A DNA stretch of 64,000 nucleotides from JAATFS01 sp037145635 (GCA_037145635.1 JBBCXB010000002.1:372001-436000); one strand, 5' to 3'. Shown: positions 35,162 to 45,394, counted from the first letter of the stretch. A program made the numbers and translations. The notes: generated from the letters alone by a model not told the origin.

Positions 35162-38100
35162 CTAGGGCTGCACCACCGTGAGGGTCGCGGCGCCGGCACG
35201 GCCCACGCCGCGCAGCTCGGGACGGTACATGTCCTCCACCAGCGGCGGCGGCACGGTATAGGTGCCCGGCGTTACCGCCCGCACCAGGTAGAACACCTGC
35301 GCCTGGCTGCCCGCGGCCAGGTTCAGCGCGGCCACGTAGCGATCGTCGCGGAATTCCTCGTGCTTGACGTCGGCGGCATCGGCGCGGTCGGCGATCCCGA
35401 TGCCCTCCACCACCACGTCCGCCCACTGCTTGGCGTCGCCGAGGTTGAAGTTCTCGATCTCCAGGCCGGCCGGCAGCAGGTCGGTCAGCAGTGCGTCGGG
35501 CATCGCGGTATGGGCGGTGACGGCCAGCCGCACGATCAGCGCCTCCCCTTCCTTGAGCGGCCGCGGCGTCCAGGGCTTGCCGTCGGGGGTGTACCAGCTG
35601 CGGGTCACCCCGATCTGCCGATCGTCCACCTCCGGCGCGGTGCGCGGCACGCCGGCCACTTCCAGGCTGGCGTACAGCGGCGCCTCGCCCTGCGGATCGA
35701 AGCGCACGCCCCGGGCCAGTTCGGTGCTGTCGAAGCTGCGCCCGAACAGCCGGGCCGGCGCAACCGGCTCGGCGCGGTCGCCGACGTGGAGGGTACCGGC
35801 CACCTGACGATCCGGGTTCACCAGCAGCGCCTTGCCCAGCCGCGCCAGCGCCACCTGCTCCTGGGTGCTCAGCCACAGCCCACCGCCGTTGCGGCGTGCC
35901 TCCAGCGCCCGTCCCAGGGCCACCGCGCGCGCGTCGTACTCGGGCCGGGCCAGGCCGCGCTCGTGCAGCAGCGCGATCATCAGCGCGTCATCGCGGAGGG
36001 CGCTGCCGTAGTCGCCGAAGTACGCCGGGCGCTCGTCGCTGCCCTTGGCGAAGCCGGCCTTGATCGCGGCCTCGCCGCGCCGGGCGTCGCCCTGCAGCGA
36101 CAGCGCCACGCCCAGGTGCACCAGCGACAGGCCGGTCAATGCCTTGTCGCGGTCGTGGTCGTACAGTGCGCGCAGCGTGCCCAGCGGCGCGCGGTTGACG
36201 CGGGCCAGCACGTAGCCGGACCACGCCTGGTTGGCGAACTTCAGGTTCTCGCGGCGGTCCTGCCCGTAGAAGGCGTTGCCGCCGGCGAGCAGGTCCTCGC
36301 TGAGGCGGTTCAGCGCCTTCTGCAGCACGCCGTCGGGCACCGCGAAGCCGGCGTCCTTGGCATCGAGCAGGAACTCGGCCACGTACGGCGTCAGCGCCGG
36401 GCTGGCGTCGCCGTCGTCGCCCCACATCGAGAAGTGGCCGCTGGCGATCTGCATCGAGGCCAGCCGCCCGAACGCGCCCTCCATGCGCTCGCGGCGGTTG
36501 CCGGGCGCCAGGCCCGGGGTGCCGAGCAGGTGCGCGGTGGCGTCGTCGAGCAGCAGCGCCGCGTAGCCCTTGCTGGTGGTCTGCTCGGCGCAGCCGTAGG
36601 GGTAGCGCAACGCGCCCTGCAGCGCGCTGGCGAAGGGAATCGGCGGCACCGCGCCGACCAGCAGGCGCGCGTCCACCGAGCCGGCCATCAGGCCGTCGGC
36701 CAGGCCGGCGTCCAGCGTGACCGGCGCCAGTGGATCGAGCACGCGGGTCTGGGTGCGCAGCACCGCCGGCCAGGCCGCGCGCACCGGCAGGTCGTAGCGG
36801 CGATCCACCTTGAAGCCGTTGCCGTCCACCCGCACCCGCAGCTTGGCCACGCGGTAGCCCTCCTGCGCGGTCAGCGGGAAGCTCAGCGTGGCCTTGGCGT
36901 CGGCGCCCAGGCGCACGCTGCGCACGGGCTCGCCGATCGCCAGCGGGCCCTCGCCCTCGACGCGCACGCCGAACTCGCCGGGGCGGCCGGTGAAGTTCTG
37001 CACGTCCAGCGTCACCGTGCTGCGGTCGCCGGGCGCCATCACCCGCGGCAGGCTGGCCTCGGCCAGGATCGGCGCGCGCACCACGGTCTCGACGTCGCGG
37101 TTGCCGTAGCGGTCGTCGGCGTAGACCAGCGCCGACACGCGCAGGGTGCCGTTGAAGTCCGGCACCGGCAGCTGCACCCGCGCATTGCCCCGCGCGTCGA
37201 GCCGCAACGCGCCGGAGAACAGGTCCACGGTCTGCACCCGGGCGGTCGGGCGCCGGGCCTGCGGCAGTGCCGCCAGCGCCTGGTCGCCGCCGAAGCGCAG
37301 CTTGCCGCTGGCGCCCTCGAAGCTCTCGATCACGCGGCCGTAGATGTCGTAGGCATCGACCCCGAGCCGGCGCTGGGCGAAGAACTGCGCGTTGGCGTCG
37401 GGCACCGGGAAGCGGGTGATGTTGAGGATGCCCACGTCCACCGCCGAAATGGTGACGTGCGCCTGCCGGCCGGCCAGCTCGGGCACGCTGACGGTCACCG
37501 GCAGCGGCTGCTCGGGCCGCATCTGCCGGGGCGCGACCAGGCCGACCGCGACCCGGCGCGCCTTGCGGTCCATCGGCACGTGCGCCACCCCGACCGCGCG
37601 CGCCGGGGTGATCCGGCTCGGCGCGCTGCCGCCGCGGAACACCAGCGCGGTGACGTAGACGTCGTGGCGCTCCCAGGCCCGGGTCACCGGGATCTGGAAC
37701 GTGCTGCCGGGCTTGACGTCGATGTCCTGCACGTACAGCAGCGTGTCGCTCTCCACCAGCAGCAGGCCGCGCCCGGCGTGCGGCGGGGTCAGCGTGACCT
37801 TGAGGGTGTCGCCGGCGGCGTAGCCGGTCTTGTCGAGCGCGAGCTTGACCTTGTCCGGGCGTGCATCCAGGCCGCGGTTGTCGTCGTTCCAGCTCCAGCC
37901 GGCGCGGAACGGGTAGCGCGTGGTCAGGCCGGTGGCCGGGTCGAACACGTCGACGCGGTACTCGCCCCACTCCACCGGGAAATCCACCTGCGCGGCGCTG
38001 CCGCCCACGTCCACGCTGCGGGTCTGCGTGTTCTCGAAGCGCCGGGTGAAGTCGTAGTCCCAGCGGTTGTCGTTGAAGGTCCAGTGGTAGTCGCGGCGCT

Positions 38101-40087
38101 CGCGCACCAGGGTGACCTTGAGCCCCTTGGCCGGCTGCGGGCGGCCGGCGGCATCGACACGGGTGAGCTCGAAGCGTGCGCTGGCGTTGGCATCGGCGCC
38201 GTCGGCGTCGTCGAACAGCGGGCGCACGCCGACCAGCGCGGTGGCCGGCCACAGCACGCGCTTGACGGTCCGGGTGACGGTGCGCCCGCCGGTCTCGTAG
38301 ACACTGCCGGACACGACCGCGGCGATCGGGCTGACGGGCCTGGCCTCGTCCGGCAGCACGATGTCCTGCGCGATGCGGCCATCGCTCCCGAACGGGGTGT
38401 CGATCACGTCCCGCGCCTCGCGCGGCAGTGCCAGCGTGGGGTCGCCGAAGAACCAGCCCGGCAGCGATTCCAGCGGGTGCTGCTCCACCGTCACCGCCAG
38501 CCGCGCGGTGAAGCGGTTGCCGTCGGCCGGTGCGCCGTACAGGTAGGCCGCGTTCGCCTGCAGCCGCAGCGGCTCGCCGGGCTTGAGGGTCTTCTGCGGG
38601 CTGTCCAGGTCCAGCTTCATGCGCTCGGGCAGGAACTCCTCAATGCGCACGCTCAGGCCCTGCACCGCCTCCTTGCTGGCCGGGTCGGTGCGGAACTCCA
38701 CCTGCCAGCGCCCGGTCGGCGCATCGGCGGGGATCGCCTGCGAAAACTCGAGATAGCCCTGCTCGCCCGGCTGCAGCCGGGTCTCGCGGAAGGTCTTGCC
38801 GTCGGGCTGCTTCAGGCGCAGGAACACCGGCTGCGGCTTCGTCGGCCGGCCGTCGTTGTCGCGCAGCAGCGCCGACACCCGCAGCGTCTCGCCGGGGCGG
38901 TAGAGGTCGCGGCCGGACCAGGCGAACACGTCGAACCACGCGCTGTGGCGCCCGGCCACGGCGAACTCGCTCAGGTCCAGCGCCGGCTGGTTGAACGGCA
39001 GGATCGACAGGTCCTTGCCGCTGCGCGCCACCAGCACGTGGCCGGCGTCGAGCGTGTAGTTCAGCAGCGCGTTGCCGTTGGGATCGGTCTCGCCCTTGAG
39101 CAGCAACTCGCCCTTGGCGTCTAGGATGCGCAGCTCCACCTTCTTCGCCGGGCCGCCGTCGAGCAGCGAGGCGGTATGCACGAACAGCCGGTCCTTGTAG
39201 GCGCGGGTATGCAGGCCGATGTCGCTGACGCTGAAGAACGCGGTGTCGTATTCGCTGTCGAAGCTGCCGGCGCGCTTCATCACCGCGAAGTACAGGCCGG
39301 GCGCCTGCAGTTCCTTGATGTCCTGGGTCGGCAGGTAGGTCAGTGCGCGCTCGTTCTGCTTGCCGCCGAGCACGAAGCGGTTGAGGTAGACCGGCTCGGC
39401 CAGCCGGGACAGCGGCTGCTTCTCGCCGTACGCGCTGTCCAGTTCCCAGCTGCCGCGGCGGCCGCCGCGCTGGAACTGGCTGAAGAACGCCGGCAGCGAC
39501 GCCTCGCGCACGCGCAGGAACTCCACGTCGACCTCGGGCACGTTGACCGACACCACCGGCAGGCCGCGGTTCTCGCGCGCCGGCAGCACGCTGCCCTGCG
39601 AGGCGAAGCCGGCCGCCGGCTTCAGCGCGCCGGTGTAGACCTTCTCGCTGAGCGGCCGGCCGAGCCGGCTGCCGTCGGCGGCGAGCAGGTCGGCCGATAC
39701 GCGCACGGTGTAGTGACGGGCGGCCTCGACGAAGGGATAGCGCAGGGTCTTGCCGTCGTCGGACAGCGACCAGCTGCTGTCGCCATCGCCGACCTTCTCC
39801 TCCAGCCGCACCAGCGTGTCGAAGTCCTGGGTGCCGACCAGCGGCCGCGAGAACTCCAGCGCCAGCGCCAGGCCGTCGCCGGTCTCGTCCGGGAACGCGC
39901 GCACCAGCGCGAAGCCCTTGACCGCCTCGGTGCGGCCGTGGATCGCCTCGCCGCTGGGCGCCGGCAACTGCCCGCTCTCGTTGCGCTTGCAGCCGGCCAG
40001 CAGCAGCCCGAGCAGGCCCAGCAGCAGCAGCGCCGACAGCCCTCGGCTCGCTGCCCGCAGCGTCGTCCCTGTCAACGGCCTGTCCAT
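35162..40087 (-). CDS. yfhM: Bacterial alpha-2-macroglobulin lipoprotein
   Basis: 1641 residues. The signal ends in a lipobox (L-L-L-A-G-C), so it is anchored in the periplasm. MG domains fill the first two thirds. The thioester motif C-A-E-Q is intact at Cys1166 within Y-P-Y-G-C-A-E-Q-T-T-S, which marks the thioester-bearing ECAM class that traps invading proteases. The receptor-like C-terminal domain follows. I prefer the ATG at 40087, seven bases after GGAG, over the GTG at 40093. It is co-transcribed with pbpC, so cell-wall repair and protease defence are linked. Confidence 0.95.
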   Translation of the reverse strand: MDRPLTGTTLRAASRGLSALLLLGLLGLLLAGCKRNESGQLPAPSGEAIHGRTEAVKGFALVRAFPDETGDGLALALEFSRPLVGTQDFDTLVRLEEKVGDGDSSWSLSDDGKTLRYPFVEAARHYTVRVSADLLAADGSRLGRPLSEKVYTGALKPAAGFASQGSVLPARENRGLPVVSVNVPEVDVEFLRVREASLPAFFSQFQRGGRRGSWELDSAYGEKQPLSRLAEPVYLNRFVLGGKQNERALTYLPTQDIKELQAPGLYFAVMKRAGSFDSEYDTAFFSVSDIGLHTRAYKDRLFVHTASLLDGGPAKKVELRILDAKGELLLKGETDPNGNALLNYTLDAGHVLVARSGKDLSILPFNQPALDLSEFAVAGRHSAWFDVFAWSGRDLYRPGETLRVSALLRDNDGRPTKPQPVFLRLKQPDGKTFRETRLQPGEQGYLEFSQAIPADAPTGRWQVEFRTDPASKEAVQGLSVRIEEFLPERMKLDLDSPQKTLKPGEPLRLQANAAYLYGAPADGNRFTARLAVTVEQHPLESLPGWFFGDPTLALPREARDVIDTPFGSDGRIAQDIVLPDEARPVSPIAAVVSGSVYETGGRTVTRTVKRVLWPATALVGVRPLFDDADGADANASARFELTRVDAAGRPQPAKGLKVTLVRERRDYHWTFNDNRWDYDFTRRFENTQTRSVDVGGSAAQVDFPVEWGEYRVDVFDPATGLTTRYPFRAGWSWNDDNRGLDARPDKVKLALDKTGYAAGDTLKVTLTPPHAGRGLLLVESDTLLYVQDIDVKPGSTFQIPVTRAWERHDVYVTALVFRGGSAPSRITPARAVGVAHVPMDRKARRVAVGLVAPRQMRPEQPLPVTVSVPELAGRQAHVTISAVDVGILNITRFPVPDANAQFFAQRRLGVDAYDIYGRVIESFEGASGKLRFGGDQALAALPQARRPTARVQTVDLFSGALRLDARGNARVQLPVPDFNGTLRVSALVYADDRYGNRDVETVVRAPILAEASLPRVMAPGDRSTVTLDVQNFTGRPGEFGVRVEGEGPLAIGEPVRSVRLGADAKATLSFPLTAQEGYRVAKLRVRVDGNGFKVDRRYDLPVRAAWPAVLRTQTRVLDPLAPVTLDAGLADGLMAGSVDARLLVGAVPPIPFASALQGALRYPYGCAEQTTSKGYAALLLDDATAHLLGTPGLAPGNRRERMEGAFGRLASMQIASGHFSMWGDDGDASPALTPYVAEFLLDAKDAGFAVPDGVLQKALNRLSEDLLAGGNAFYGQDRRENLKFANQAWSGYVLARVNRAPLGTLRALYDHDRDKALTGLSLVHLGVALSLQGDARRGEAAIKAGFAKGSDERPAYFGDYGSALRDDALMIALLHERGLARPEYDARAVALGRALEARRNGGGLWLSTQEQVALARLGKALLVNPDRQVAGTLHVGDRAEPVAPARLFGRSFDSTELARGVRFDPQGEAPLYASLEVAGVPRTAPEVDDRQIGVTRSWYTPDGKPWTPRPLKEGEALIVRLAVTAHTAMPDALLTDLLPAGLEIENFNLGDAKQWADVVVEGIGIADRADAADVKHEEFRDDRYVAALNLAAGSQAQVFYLVRAVTPGTYTVPPPLVEDMYRPELRGVGRAGAATLTVVQP

Positions 40088-40373
40088 GCGCACGCTCCTT
40101 CAATAAACGCGAAGTATAACGGCCGCGGCCGCGGCAGCCGGGCCCAACGCCGCATCCGCGGCTGAGCGGACGCGGATCCGCGTCGCTCCGCAGACCGCCT
40201 GCATAACGCGACGCTCCCCGACCTGGGCACCTCCGCCGTGCGTAAGACGGCCGGGTGGCCGCCAACGGAAGCGCGGCGACCGCCGGCCACAGATCAGGCG
40301 ATGGCGGTACCGCTCGGTGCAGAGGCCATCGACCCCGTGGCCAGGGCGCGGCGCGATGCCCGCGAGCTCGCGC

Positions 40374-41360
40374 TCAGCGCAGCAGCCGCTGCATGTACAG
40401 CGCGATCAGCCCCGGCTTGTCCAGCGCCAGGCAGACCTGGGCGTTGGCCGGGCCCGGCGCCGGGCGCGTATAGCCCTGGTCGTCGACCACGATGTGCAGC
40501 GGCGTGGTCGGGCACAGGTCTGGCGCCAGCAGCTGCGCGACCGGCACCACGTCGAACAGGGTCGGCGTGGCGCTGGCCCAGGGCTGGTCGGTGTCGCGCC
40601 ACTGGTAGTACAGCTGCGCGAGCGCATCGGTCAGCGGTTCGCCATGCGCGAACAGCGCCACGCGCTCGGGTTCCTCCAGCGTCACCTGGGTCGCGTCCAG
40701 CGGCAGCATCACGATCGGCACGCCGGCGGCGAACACGCGCTGGGCGGCGGGGATGTCGGAGACGATGTTGTACTCCGGCGAGGGCGGGCTCGGCGGGCGG
40801 TAGACCGACTTGCCGTAGCCCACGCGCACCGAGCCCCCCATCAGCACCACCTGGCGCAGCTGGCGGAAGCCGGCCGGGTCGCGTTCGAGCGCGCGCGCGG
40901 CGTCGGTCATCGGGCCGAGCACCAGCAGCGTGACCTCGCCCGGATGGCGCCGCGCCTGCGCGAGGATCAAGCCGGCCGCATCGGCGGCCTTATGCGGCGG
41001 CTGCCCGCGCGCGGCCCAGCGGGCCTGGCTGAAGGGAATGGTGCTGTGCGTGGGCGCGCCCACGGCCAGCGGCACGTCGCCGCGCCCGGCCTGCACCAGC
41101 AGCCGCTGCAGCAGCTGCGCGCGCAACGCGGTGTCGCCCCAGGCCGAGGCGATACCCAGCACCTCCAGCTCCGGGCTGCGCAGCAGCAGGCCGAGCGCGA
41201 AGCCATCGTCGATGTCGTCGCCGATATCGGTGGAGACCACCACCTTCTGCGCCGCCGGCGCCGCGGCGGTGGGCGCTGCCGGTGCCGCCAGCGCCAGCGC
41301 CGGCAGCGCCGCGAGCAGCCACCCCATCAGCGTGCCTCTTCCGTTCCTGACCCGTCGCAT
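40374..41360 (-). CDS. Inosine-uridine preferring nucleoside hydrolase family protein
   Basis: 328 residues with an N-terminal signal peptide; the core of the signal begins at an internal ATG (41327), an alternative start. The Ca-binding motif V-V-V-S-T-D-I-G-D-D-I-D-D-G corresponds to D-T-D-x-G-x-D-D-A of nucleoside hydrolases, and the central E-Y-N-I-V-S-D motif is also present. The enzyme would cleave nucleosides to base and ribose in the periplasm. It follows a TonB-dependent receptor with a terminator between them, suggesting a nucleoside scavenging pair. Confidence 0.88.
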   Translation of the reverse strand: MRRVRNGRGTLMGWLLAALPALALAAPAAPTAAAPAAQKVVVSTDIGDDIDDGFALGLLLRSPELEVLGIASAWGDTALRAQLLQRLLVQAGRGDVPLAVGAPTHSTIPFSQARWAARGQPPHKAADAAGLILAQARRHPGEVTLLVLGPMTDAARALERDPAGFRQLRQVVLMGGSVRVGYGKSVYRPPSPPSPEYNIVSDIPAAQRVFAAGVPIVMLPLDATQVTLEEPERVALFAHGEPLTDALAQLYYQWRDTDQPWASATPTLFDVVPVAQLLAPDLCPTTPLHIVVDDQGYTRPAPGPANAQVCLALDKPGLIALYMQRLLR

Positions 41361-41375
41361 CGGCCCGCACTCCCC

Positions 41376-41410
41376 AAAAAAAGAAACCGCCGGCAGGATA
41401 GCCGGCGGTT
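41376..41410 (-). terminator. Intrinsic terminator after the TonB receptor gene
   Basis: The minus strand forms AACCGCCGGC-TATCCT-GCCGGCGGTT, a perfect ten-pair stem, followed by TCTTTTTTT. It lies 24 bases beyond the receptor stop and just before the nucleoside hydrolase start. The second gene is then expressed by read-through or its own promoter. Confidence 0.92.
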
Positions 41411-41434
41411 CGGGGTCGCGGCGAGCCGCGGCGG

Positions 41435-43651
41435 TCAGAAGTTGGCGCGGAACTGCGCGCCCACGATCCGCGGATCGTTGATGAAGCCGGTGAGGTTGTT
41501 GAAGTCGATCGCACCGGTGGCGCGGATCTGGTCGGTGCAGTTGCGGCAGAACACCGAGACCTCGTACGCGCCGGCGTCCCAGGTGTAGCCGATCTTGGCG
41601 CCGCCCTCGACCAGCGGCTGGCCGACGAACTCGCGCGACTCGTACAGGAAGAAGTTCACCTCGCTGCGGTACGACCAGTCGGTGTAGAAGAAGAACTCGG
41701 CGTCGTCGCCTACCGGGATGCCGTAGCGCAGGGTGGCGTTGGCGGTCCACTTGGCGGCCTGCGGCAGCTCGTTGCCATCGATCAGCGCACGCCCGGCGGC
41801 GTTGACCGGATCGGTGACGGTGCAGCTGCGGCACACGCCCACCGACAGCGTCGGGTCCTCGATCCGGGTCCAGTTGTAGCTGCCGCCGGCGGTGACGCGC
41901 AGGTTCTGGGTGAGCAGCGCCTCGAAGTCGAACTCGGCGCCGCGCGCCTTGGTCTTGTCGGCGTTGAGCAGGCGCACGTCGTTGGAGGCGCCGCCGACGG
42001 CGGTGAGCTGCTGGTCCTTCACGCGGAAGTCGTAGACGTCGAAGCTCAGGCGTGCGCGCTTGTCGAACAGGTCGGCCTTGACGCCGATCTCGAACGAATC
42101 CACGGTCTCCGGCTCGGCCACGGTCAGCGGCGCGGTGGCCGACGGCACGCCGAAGCTGGCGCCGCGGAAGCCGCGGGCGGCGCGCGCGTAGACGTTGACG
42201 TCGTCGTTGATGCGGTAGGTGGCGCTCAGGTCGCCGGTGACCTTGGAGTTGTCGGTCTCGCCGGAGCTCGGCTCGAGCAGGGTGACGCGATCCAGCGCCA
42301 GCACGTCGAAGGTCTTCTTGTCGTAGGTGTAGCGCAGGCCCGCGCGCAGGTCGAGGCGGTCGCTGGCGGCGTAGTTCAGCGAGCCGAACGCCGCCCACGA
42401 GGTGTTGCGCTGGCGGGTCAGCTGGTAGCTGGCCAGGCTGCCGCCGGCCAGGGTGTCGTAGGTGTAGTTCTCGCCTTCCACCGAGTCGTGGAAGTAGTAC
42501 AGGCCGGCCTGCCAGTTCAGCGGCACGTCGTACTGCGACTCGGCGCGCAGCTCCTGCGAGTACTGGTCCAGGTTCTTGATGCCGCCGGCGGTGTCCACCG
42601 GGAACGGGATGGTGCCGGGGCCGGACGGCGGCGCGAACACCGCGCCGTAGCCGCCGTCGATGTCGCCGCGGCTGTAGTACTTGGAGATGCCCTCGTAGCC
42701 GGTGATCGAGTGCAGCACCACGTCGCCCAGGTCCCAGGTCAGCGCCGCGCTGCCACCGTAGGTCTGCAGCTCCTGGGTGTTGCCGCCGTCGATCGACACG
42801 CTCTCGGGGTCGAAGCCGTCCACGAGCTGGTTGCTGCCCGGCTGGAAGATGTTGGCGCGGAACAGCCGCGCGGTGCCGTCGAGGTGGCGCGCGTGCGCGT
42901 TGAACAGCGCGCTGAAGTCGTCGCCGGGCTGGAACAGCAGCTGCAGGCGCACGGCCGAGTCGGTGTAGCCCTCCAGCGAGCGGTTGTCGACGGTGTTGTC
43001 GACCCAGTCGTCGCGGCGCTGGCCCAGCGCCGAGATGCGCGCGGCCCAGCGCTCGCCCATCGGGATGCTCACCCCGCTTTCCAGGGTCATGGTGCCGTAG
43101 GTGCCGTAGGAGAGGCTGGCGTAGCCGTCCTGCGCGCCGATCGCCGGCTTGACCGAGTTGAACTTCACCACGCCGGCCGGGGTGTTGCGGCCAAACAGCG
43201 TGCCCTGCGGGCCGCGCAGCACTTCCAGGCCCTCCAGGTCGAAGATCGGGAAGCCCTTCAGGAACGCGTTCTCCAGCACCACGTCGTCGTAGATCAGCGA
43301 GACCGGCTGCGAGGCGTAGGTGTTGAAGTCGGTGTTGCCGTAGCCGCGCAGGTAGAAGCGCGGGAACACGCGGCCGTTGGAGGACTCGACATTCAGGCTG
43401 GGCGCCTTGCCGGCCAGCACGCGCACGTCAGAGCCGCTGGTGGCGATCGCGTCCAGGTACTCCGGACGCAGCACGCTGGCCGACACCGGCACGTCCTTGG
43501 AGTCTTCCGAGCGGCGCTCGGCCGTCACCTTGACCGCATCCAGGCGGGCCACGCCATCGTCGGACTGGGACTGGGCGGCGGCGGGGAACGACAGCAGCGA
43601 GGCGATGGCGACGGCGAGTGCACTGGCGTGCAGCGACCTGATGGCGGGCAT
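41435..43651 (-). CDS. TonB-dependent receptor
   Basis: 738 residues. Signal peptide 1-26 (F-P-A-A-A-Q-S), then a TonB-box-like acidic start, a plug domain (V-T-A-E-R-R, L-R-G-Y-G-N, L-R-G-P-Q-G-T-L-F-G-R-N) and a 22-strand barrel ending in Phe. It imports a scarce nutrient across the outer membrane. Overall similarity is to the broad FecA/CirA-like group with A-G-V-V-K-F-N-S. The neighbouring nucleoside hydrolase makes a nucleoside-type ligand plausible; this is inference. Confidence 0.95.
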   Translation of the reverse strand: MPAIRSLHASALAVAIASLLSFPAAAQSQSDDGVARLDAVKVTAERRSEDSKDVPVSASVLRPEYLDAIATSGSDVRVLAGKAPSLNVESSNGRVFPRFYLRGYGNTDFNTYASQPVSLIYDDVVLENAFLKGFPIFDLEGLEVLRGPQGTLFGRNTPAGVVKFNSVKPAIGAQDGYASLSYGTYGTMTLESGVSIPMGERWAARISALGQRRDDWVDNTVDNRSLEGYTDSAVRLQLLFQPGDDFSALFNAHARHLDGTARLFRANIFQPGSNQLVDGFDPESVSIDGGNTQELQTYGGSAALTWDLGDVVLHSITGYEGISKYYSRGDIDGGYGAVFAPPSGPGTIPFPVDTAGGIKNLDQYSQELRAESQYDVPLNWQAGLYYFHDSVEGENYTYDTLAGGSLASYQLTRQRNTSWAAFGSLNYAASDRLDLRAGLRYTYDKKTFDVLALDRVTLLEPSSGETDNSKVTGDLSATYRINDDVNVYARAARGFRGASFGVPSATAPLTVAEPETVDSFEIGVKADLFDKRARLSFDVYDFRVKDQQLTAVGGASNDVRLLNADKTKARGAEFDFEALLTQNLRVTAGGSYNWTRIEDPTLSVGVCRSCTVTDPVNAAGRALIDGNELPQAAKWTANATLRYGIPVGDDAEFFFYTDWSYRSEVNFFLYESREFVGQPLVEGGAKIGYTWDAGAYEVSVFCRNCTDQIRATGAIDFNNLTGFINDPRIVGAQFRANF

Positions 43652-44189
43652 GGGAACTCCGGGGACGGTGGCGGGGAGCGGAAGGCGCGGGCCGGCACGA
43701 GGTGCCGCGCTGCACCATAATTAACACAAAATATACTTTGCTTGCAGGAATCCGTCACATCCGCCGGCGAGGCAAGCAGCCCTGCCCCTCCCCGGTTGAC
43801 AGGCCTCCGCGCCGCCTCCGCCCAGCCCGGGACGCCACTACCTGTCCAGACACCTGCGGCAGCCCTCGTGGTCCCTTGATCCGCCTGCTCGGCCGGAGTC
43901 TTTCGGCCGGAGCCGTCCCGCGCATGGCCGGACTATGTCGTGACCCGCGCGCACCGGAGCGCTCCCGACGGTCGAGCCGCCAGTCCCCGAGGCCCATCGG
44001 TGGCCCGCTCCACGTCATGCAGGCGTCATTCGGCGCCCCACCTGGCCCGCTTCGAAGCGACCCGGCCGCCTGGGACATCCCCGGGCCAGACTCTGTCCAG
44101 CACACGGACCCACGGCTCTCTCCCCAATCCCCAATCCCCACTCCCTAATCCCGCCTCTCCACTCCCCATTCCCCCCTCCCCATTCCCGC
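43652..44189. other. Intergenic region with heptad repeats and AT-rich promoter
   Basis: 538 bases without a gene. 43713-43745 is unusually AT-rich for this genome (ATAATTAACACAAAATATAC) and probably contains the TonB receptor promoter and operator. 44119-44187 is the repeat described separately. The open frames between give low-complexity peptides. Confidence 0.55.
44119..44187 (-). repeat. G-rich heptad repeat after prpF
   Basis: Two bases after the prpF stop, the minus strand begins a run of units such as GGGAATG, GGGGAGG, GGGAATG, GGGAGTG, GGGATTA and GGGGATT over about 70 bases. It is the most degenerate of the four tracts in the window and has no opposing arm. Confidence 0.75.
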
Positions 44190-45383
44190 CTAACCAGGCA
44201 CCCGCACCCAACCCTCCATCAGCACCCGCGCGCTGCGGCTCATCAGCGCCTTGGCCACCACCCACTGGCCGTCGCGCTGCACCGCCTCGGCCCCCACGCG
44301 CAAGGTGCCGGACGGGTGGCCGAAGCGCACCGCCTGGCGGGTGCCGCCACCGGCTGCGCGGTGCACCAGGGTGCCGGGGATGGCCGCGGCGGTCCCGATG
44401 GCGACCGCCGCGGTGCCCATCATCGCGTGGTGCAGCTTGCCCATCGACATCGCCCGCACCAGCAGGTCGATGTCGGCGGCGGCCACCGCGCGGCCGCTGG
44501 AGGCCCGGTAGTCGGCCGGCGGCGCCACCATCGCCACCTTGGGCGTGTGCTGGCGCCGGGCGGCCTCGTCCAGGTGCGTGATCAGCCCCATCCGCAGGGC
44601 GCCGTGCGCACGGATCGCCTCGAACCGCGCCAGCGCGGCCGGGTCGCCGTTGATCGCGTCCTGCAGCTCGGTGCCGCGGTAGCCCAGCGCCTGCGCGTCG
44701 ACGAAGACGGTGGGGATGCCGGCATTGATCAGGGTCGCCTGCAGCGTGCCGACCCCGGGCACCTCCAGGGTGTCGACCGGGCGGCCGGTGGGGAACAGGC
44801 CCCGCGATGCCGGCGTCCCGGCTTCGGCGTCGTCGTCGGCCGGGTCCAGGAACTCCAGCGCGATCTCGGCCGCGGGAAAGGTCACCCCGTCCAGCTCGAA
44901 GTCGCCGGTCTCCTGCACCGCGCCGCCGCACATCGGCACGTGCGCGACGATGCTCTTGCCGATGTTGGCCTGCCAGATGCGCACCGTGGCGATGCCGTCG
45001 CGCGGCAGCCGCGCGGCCTCGACCAGCCCGCTGGCGATGGCGAACGGCCCCACCGCCGCGGACAGGTTGCCGCAGTTGCCGCTCCAGTCCACGAACGCGC
45101 TGTCGATCGCGACCTGGCCGAACAGGTAGTCCACGTCGTGGTCCGGCCGCGTGCTCGGCGCCAGGATCACGGCCTTGCTGGTGCTGGAGGTGGCCCCGCC
45201 CATGCCGTCGATCTGCTTGCCGTAGGGATCGGGACTGCCGATCACCCGCAGCAGCAGCGCATCGCGCGCCGCGCCGGGCCGCTGCGCCGCGGCCGGCAGG
45301 TCCTGCAGGCGGAAGAACACGCCCTTGCTGGTGCCGCCGCGCAGGTAGCTGGCGGGAATGCGGAGTTGGGGAGCGAAGGACAT
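44190..45383 (-). CDS. prpF: 2-methylaconitate cis-trans isomerase PrpF
   Basis: 397 residues, the normal length. It has the start P-A-S-Y-L-R-G-G-T-S-K-G-V-F-F, the active-site stretch W-S-G-N-C-G-N-L-S-A-A-V-G, and M-G-G-A-T-S-S-T-S-K. It converts trans- to cis-2-methylaconitate, the step required when the Fe-S enzyme AcnD replaces PrpD. It is the last gene of the prp operon. The 15 bases before the ATG (CCGGCCTTCCATCC) lack a purine-rich ribosome site because a C-rich repeat abuts the start, so translation may be weak or coupled. Confidence 0.96.
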   Translation of the reverse strand: MSFAPQLRIPASYLRGGTSKGVFFRLQDLPAAAQRPGAARDALLLRVIGSPDPYGKQIDGMGGATSSTSKAVILAPSTRPDHDVDYLFGQVAIDSAFVDWSGNCGNLSAAVGPFAIASGLVEAARLPRDGIATVRIWQANIGKSIVAHVPMCGGAVQETGDFELDGVTFPAAEIALEFLDPADDDAEAGTPASRGLFPTGRPVDTLEVPGVGTLQATLINAGIPTVFVDAQALGYRGTELQDAINGDPAALARFEAIRAHGALRMGLITHLDEAARRQHTPKVAMVAPPADYRASSGRAVAAADIDLLVRAMSMGKLHHAMMGTAAVAIGTAAAIPGTLVHRAAGGGTRQAVRFGHPSGTLRVGAEAVQRDGQWVVAKALMSRSARVLMEGWVRVPG

Positions 45384-45394
45384 GGATGGAAGGC

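Noticed and set aside
32918..39124. Plus-strand open frame of about 2068 codons opposite pbpC and the alpha-2-macroglobulin gene
   Set aside because: Antisense shadow: no recognisable motif and Arg/His/Gln-rich composition, while the minus frames show complete catalytic motifs.
44190..45383. prpF as a pseudogene because it lacks a ribosome site
   Set aside because: The frame is full length with intact motifs; weak initiation or coupling is the more modest reading.
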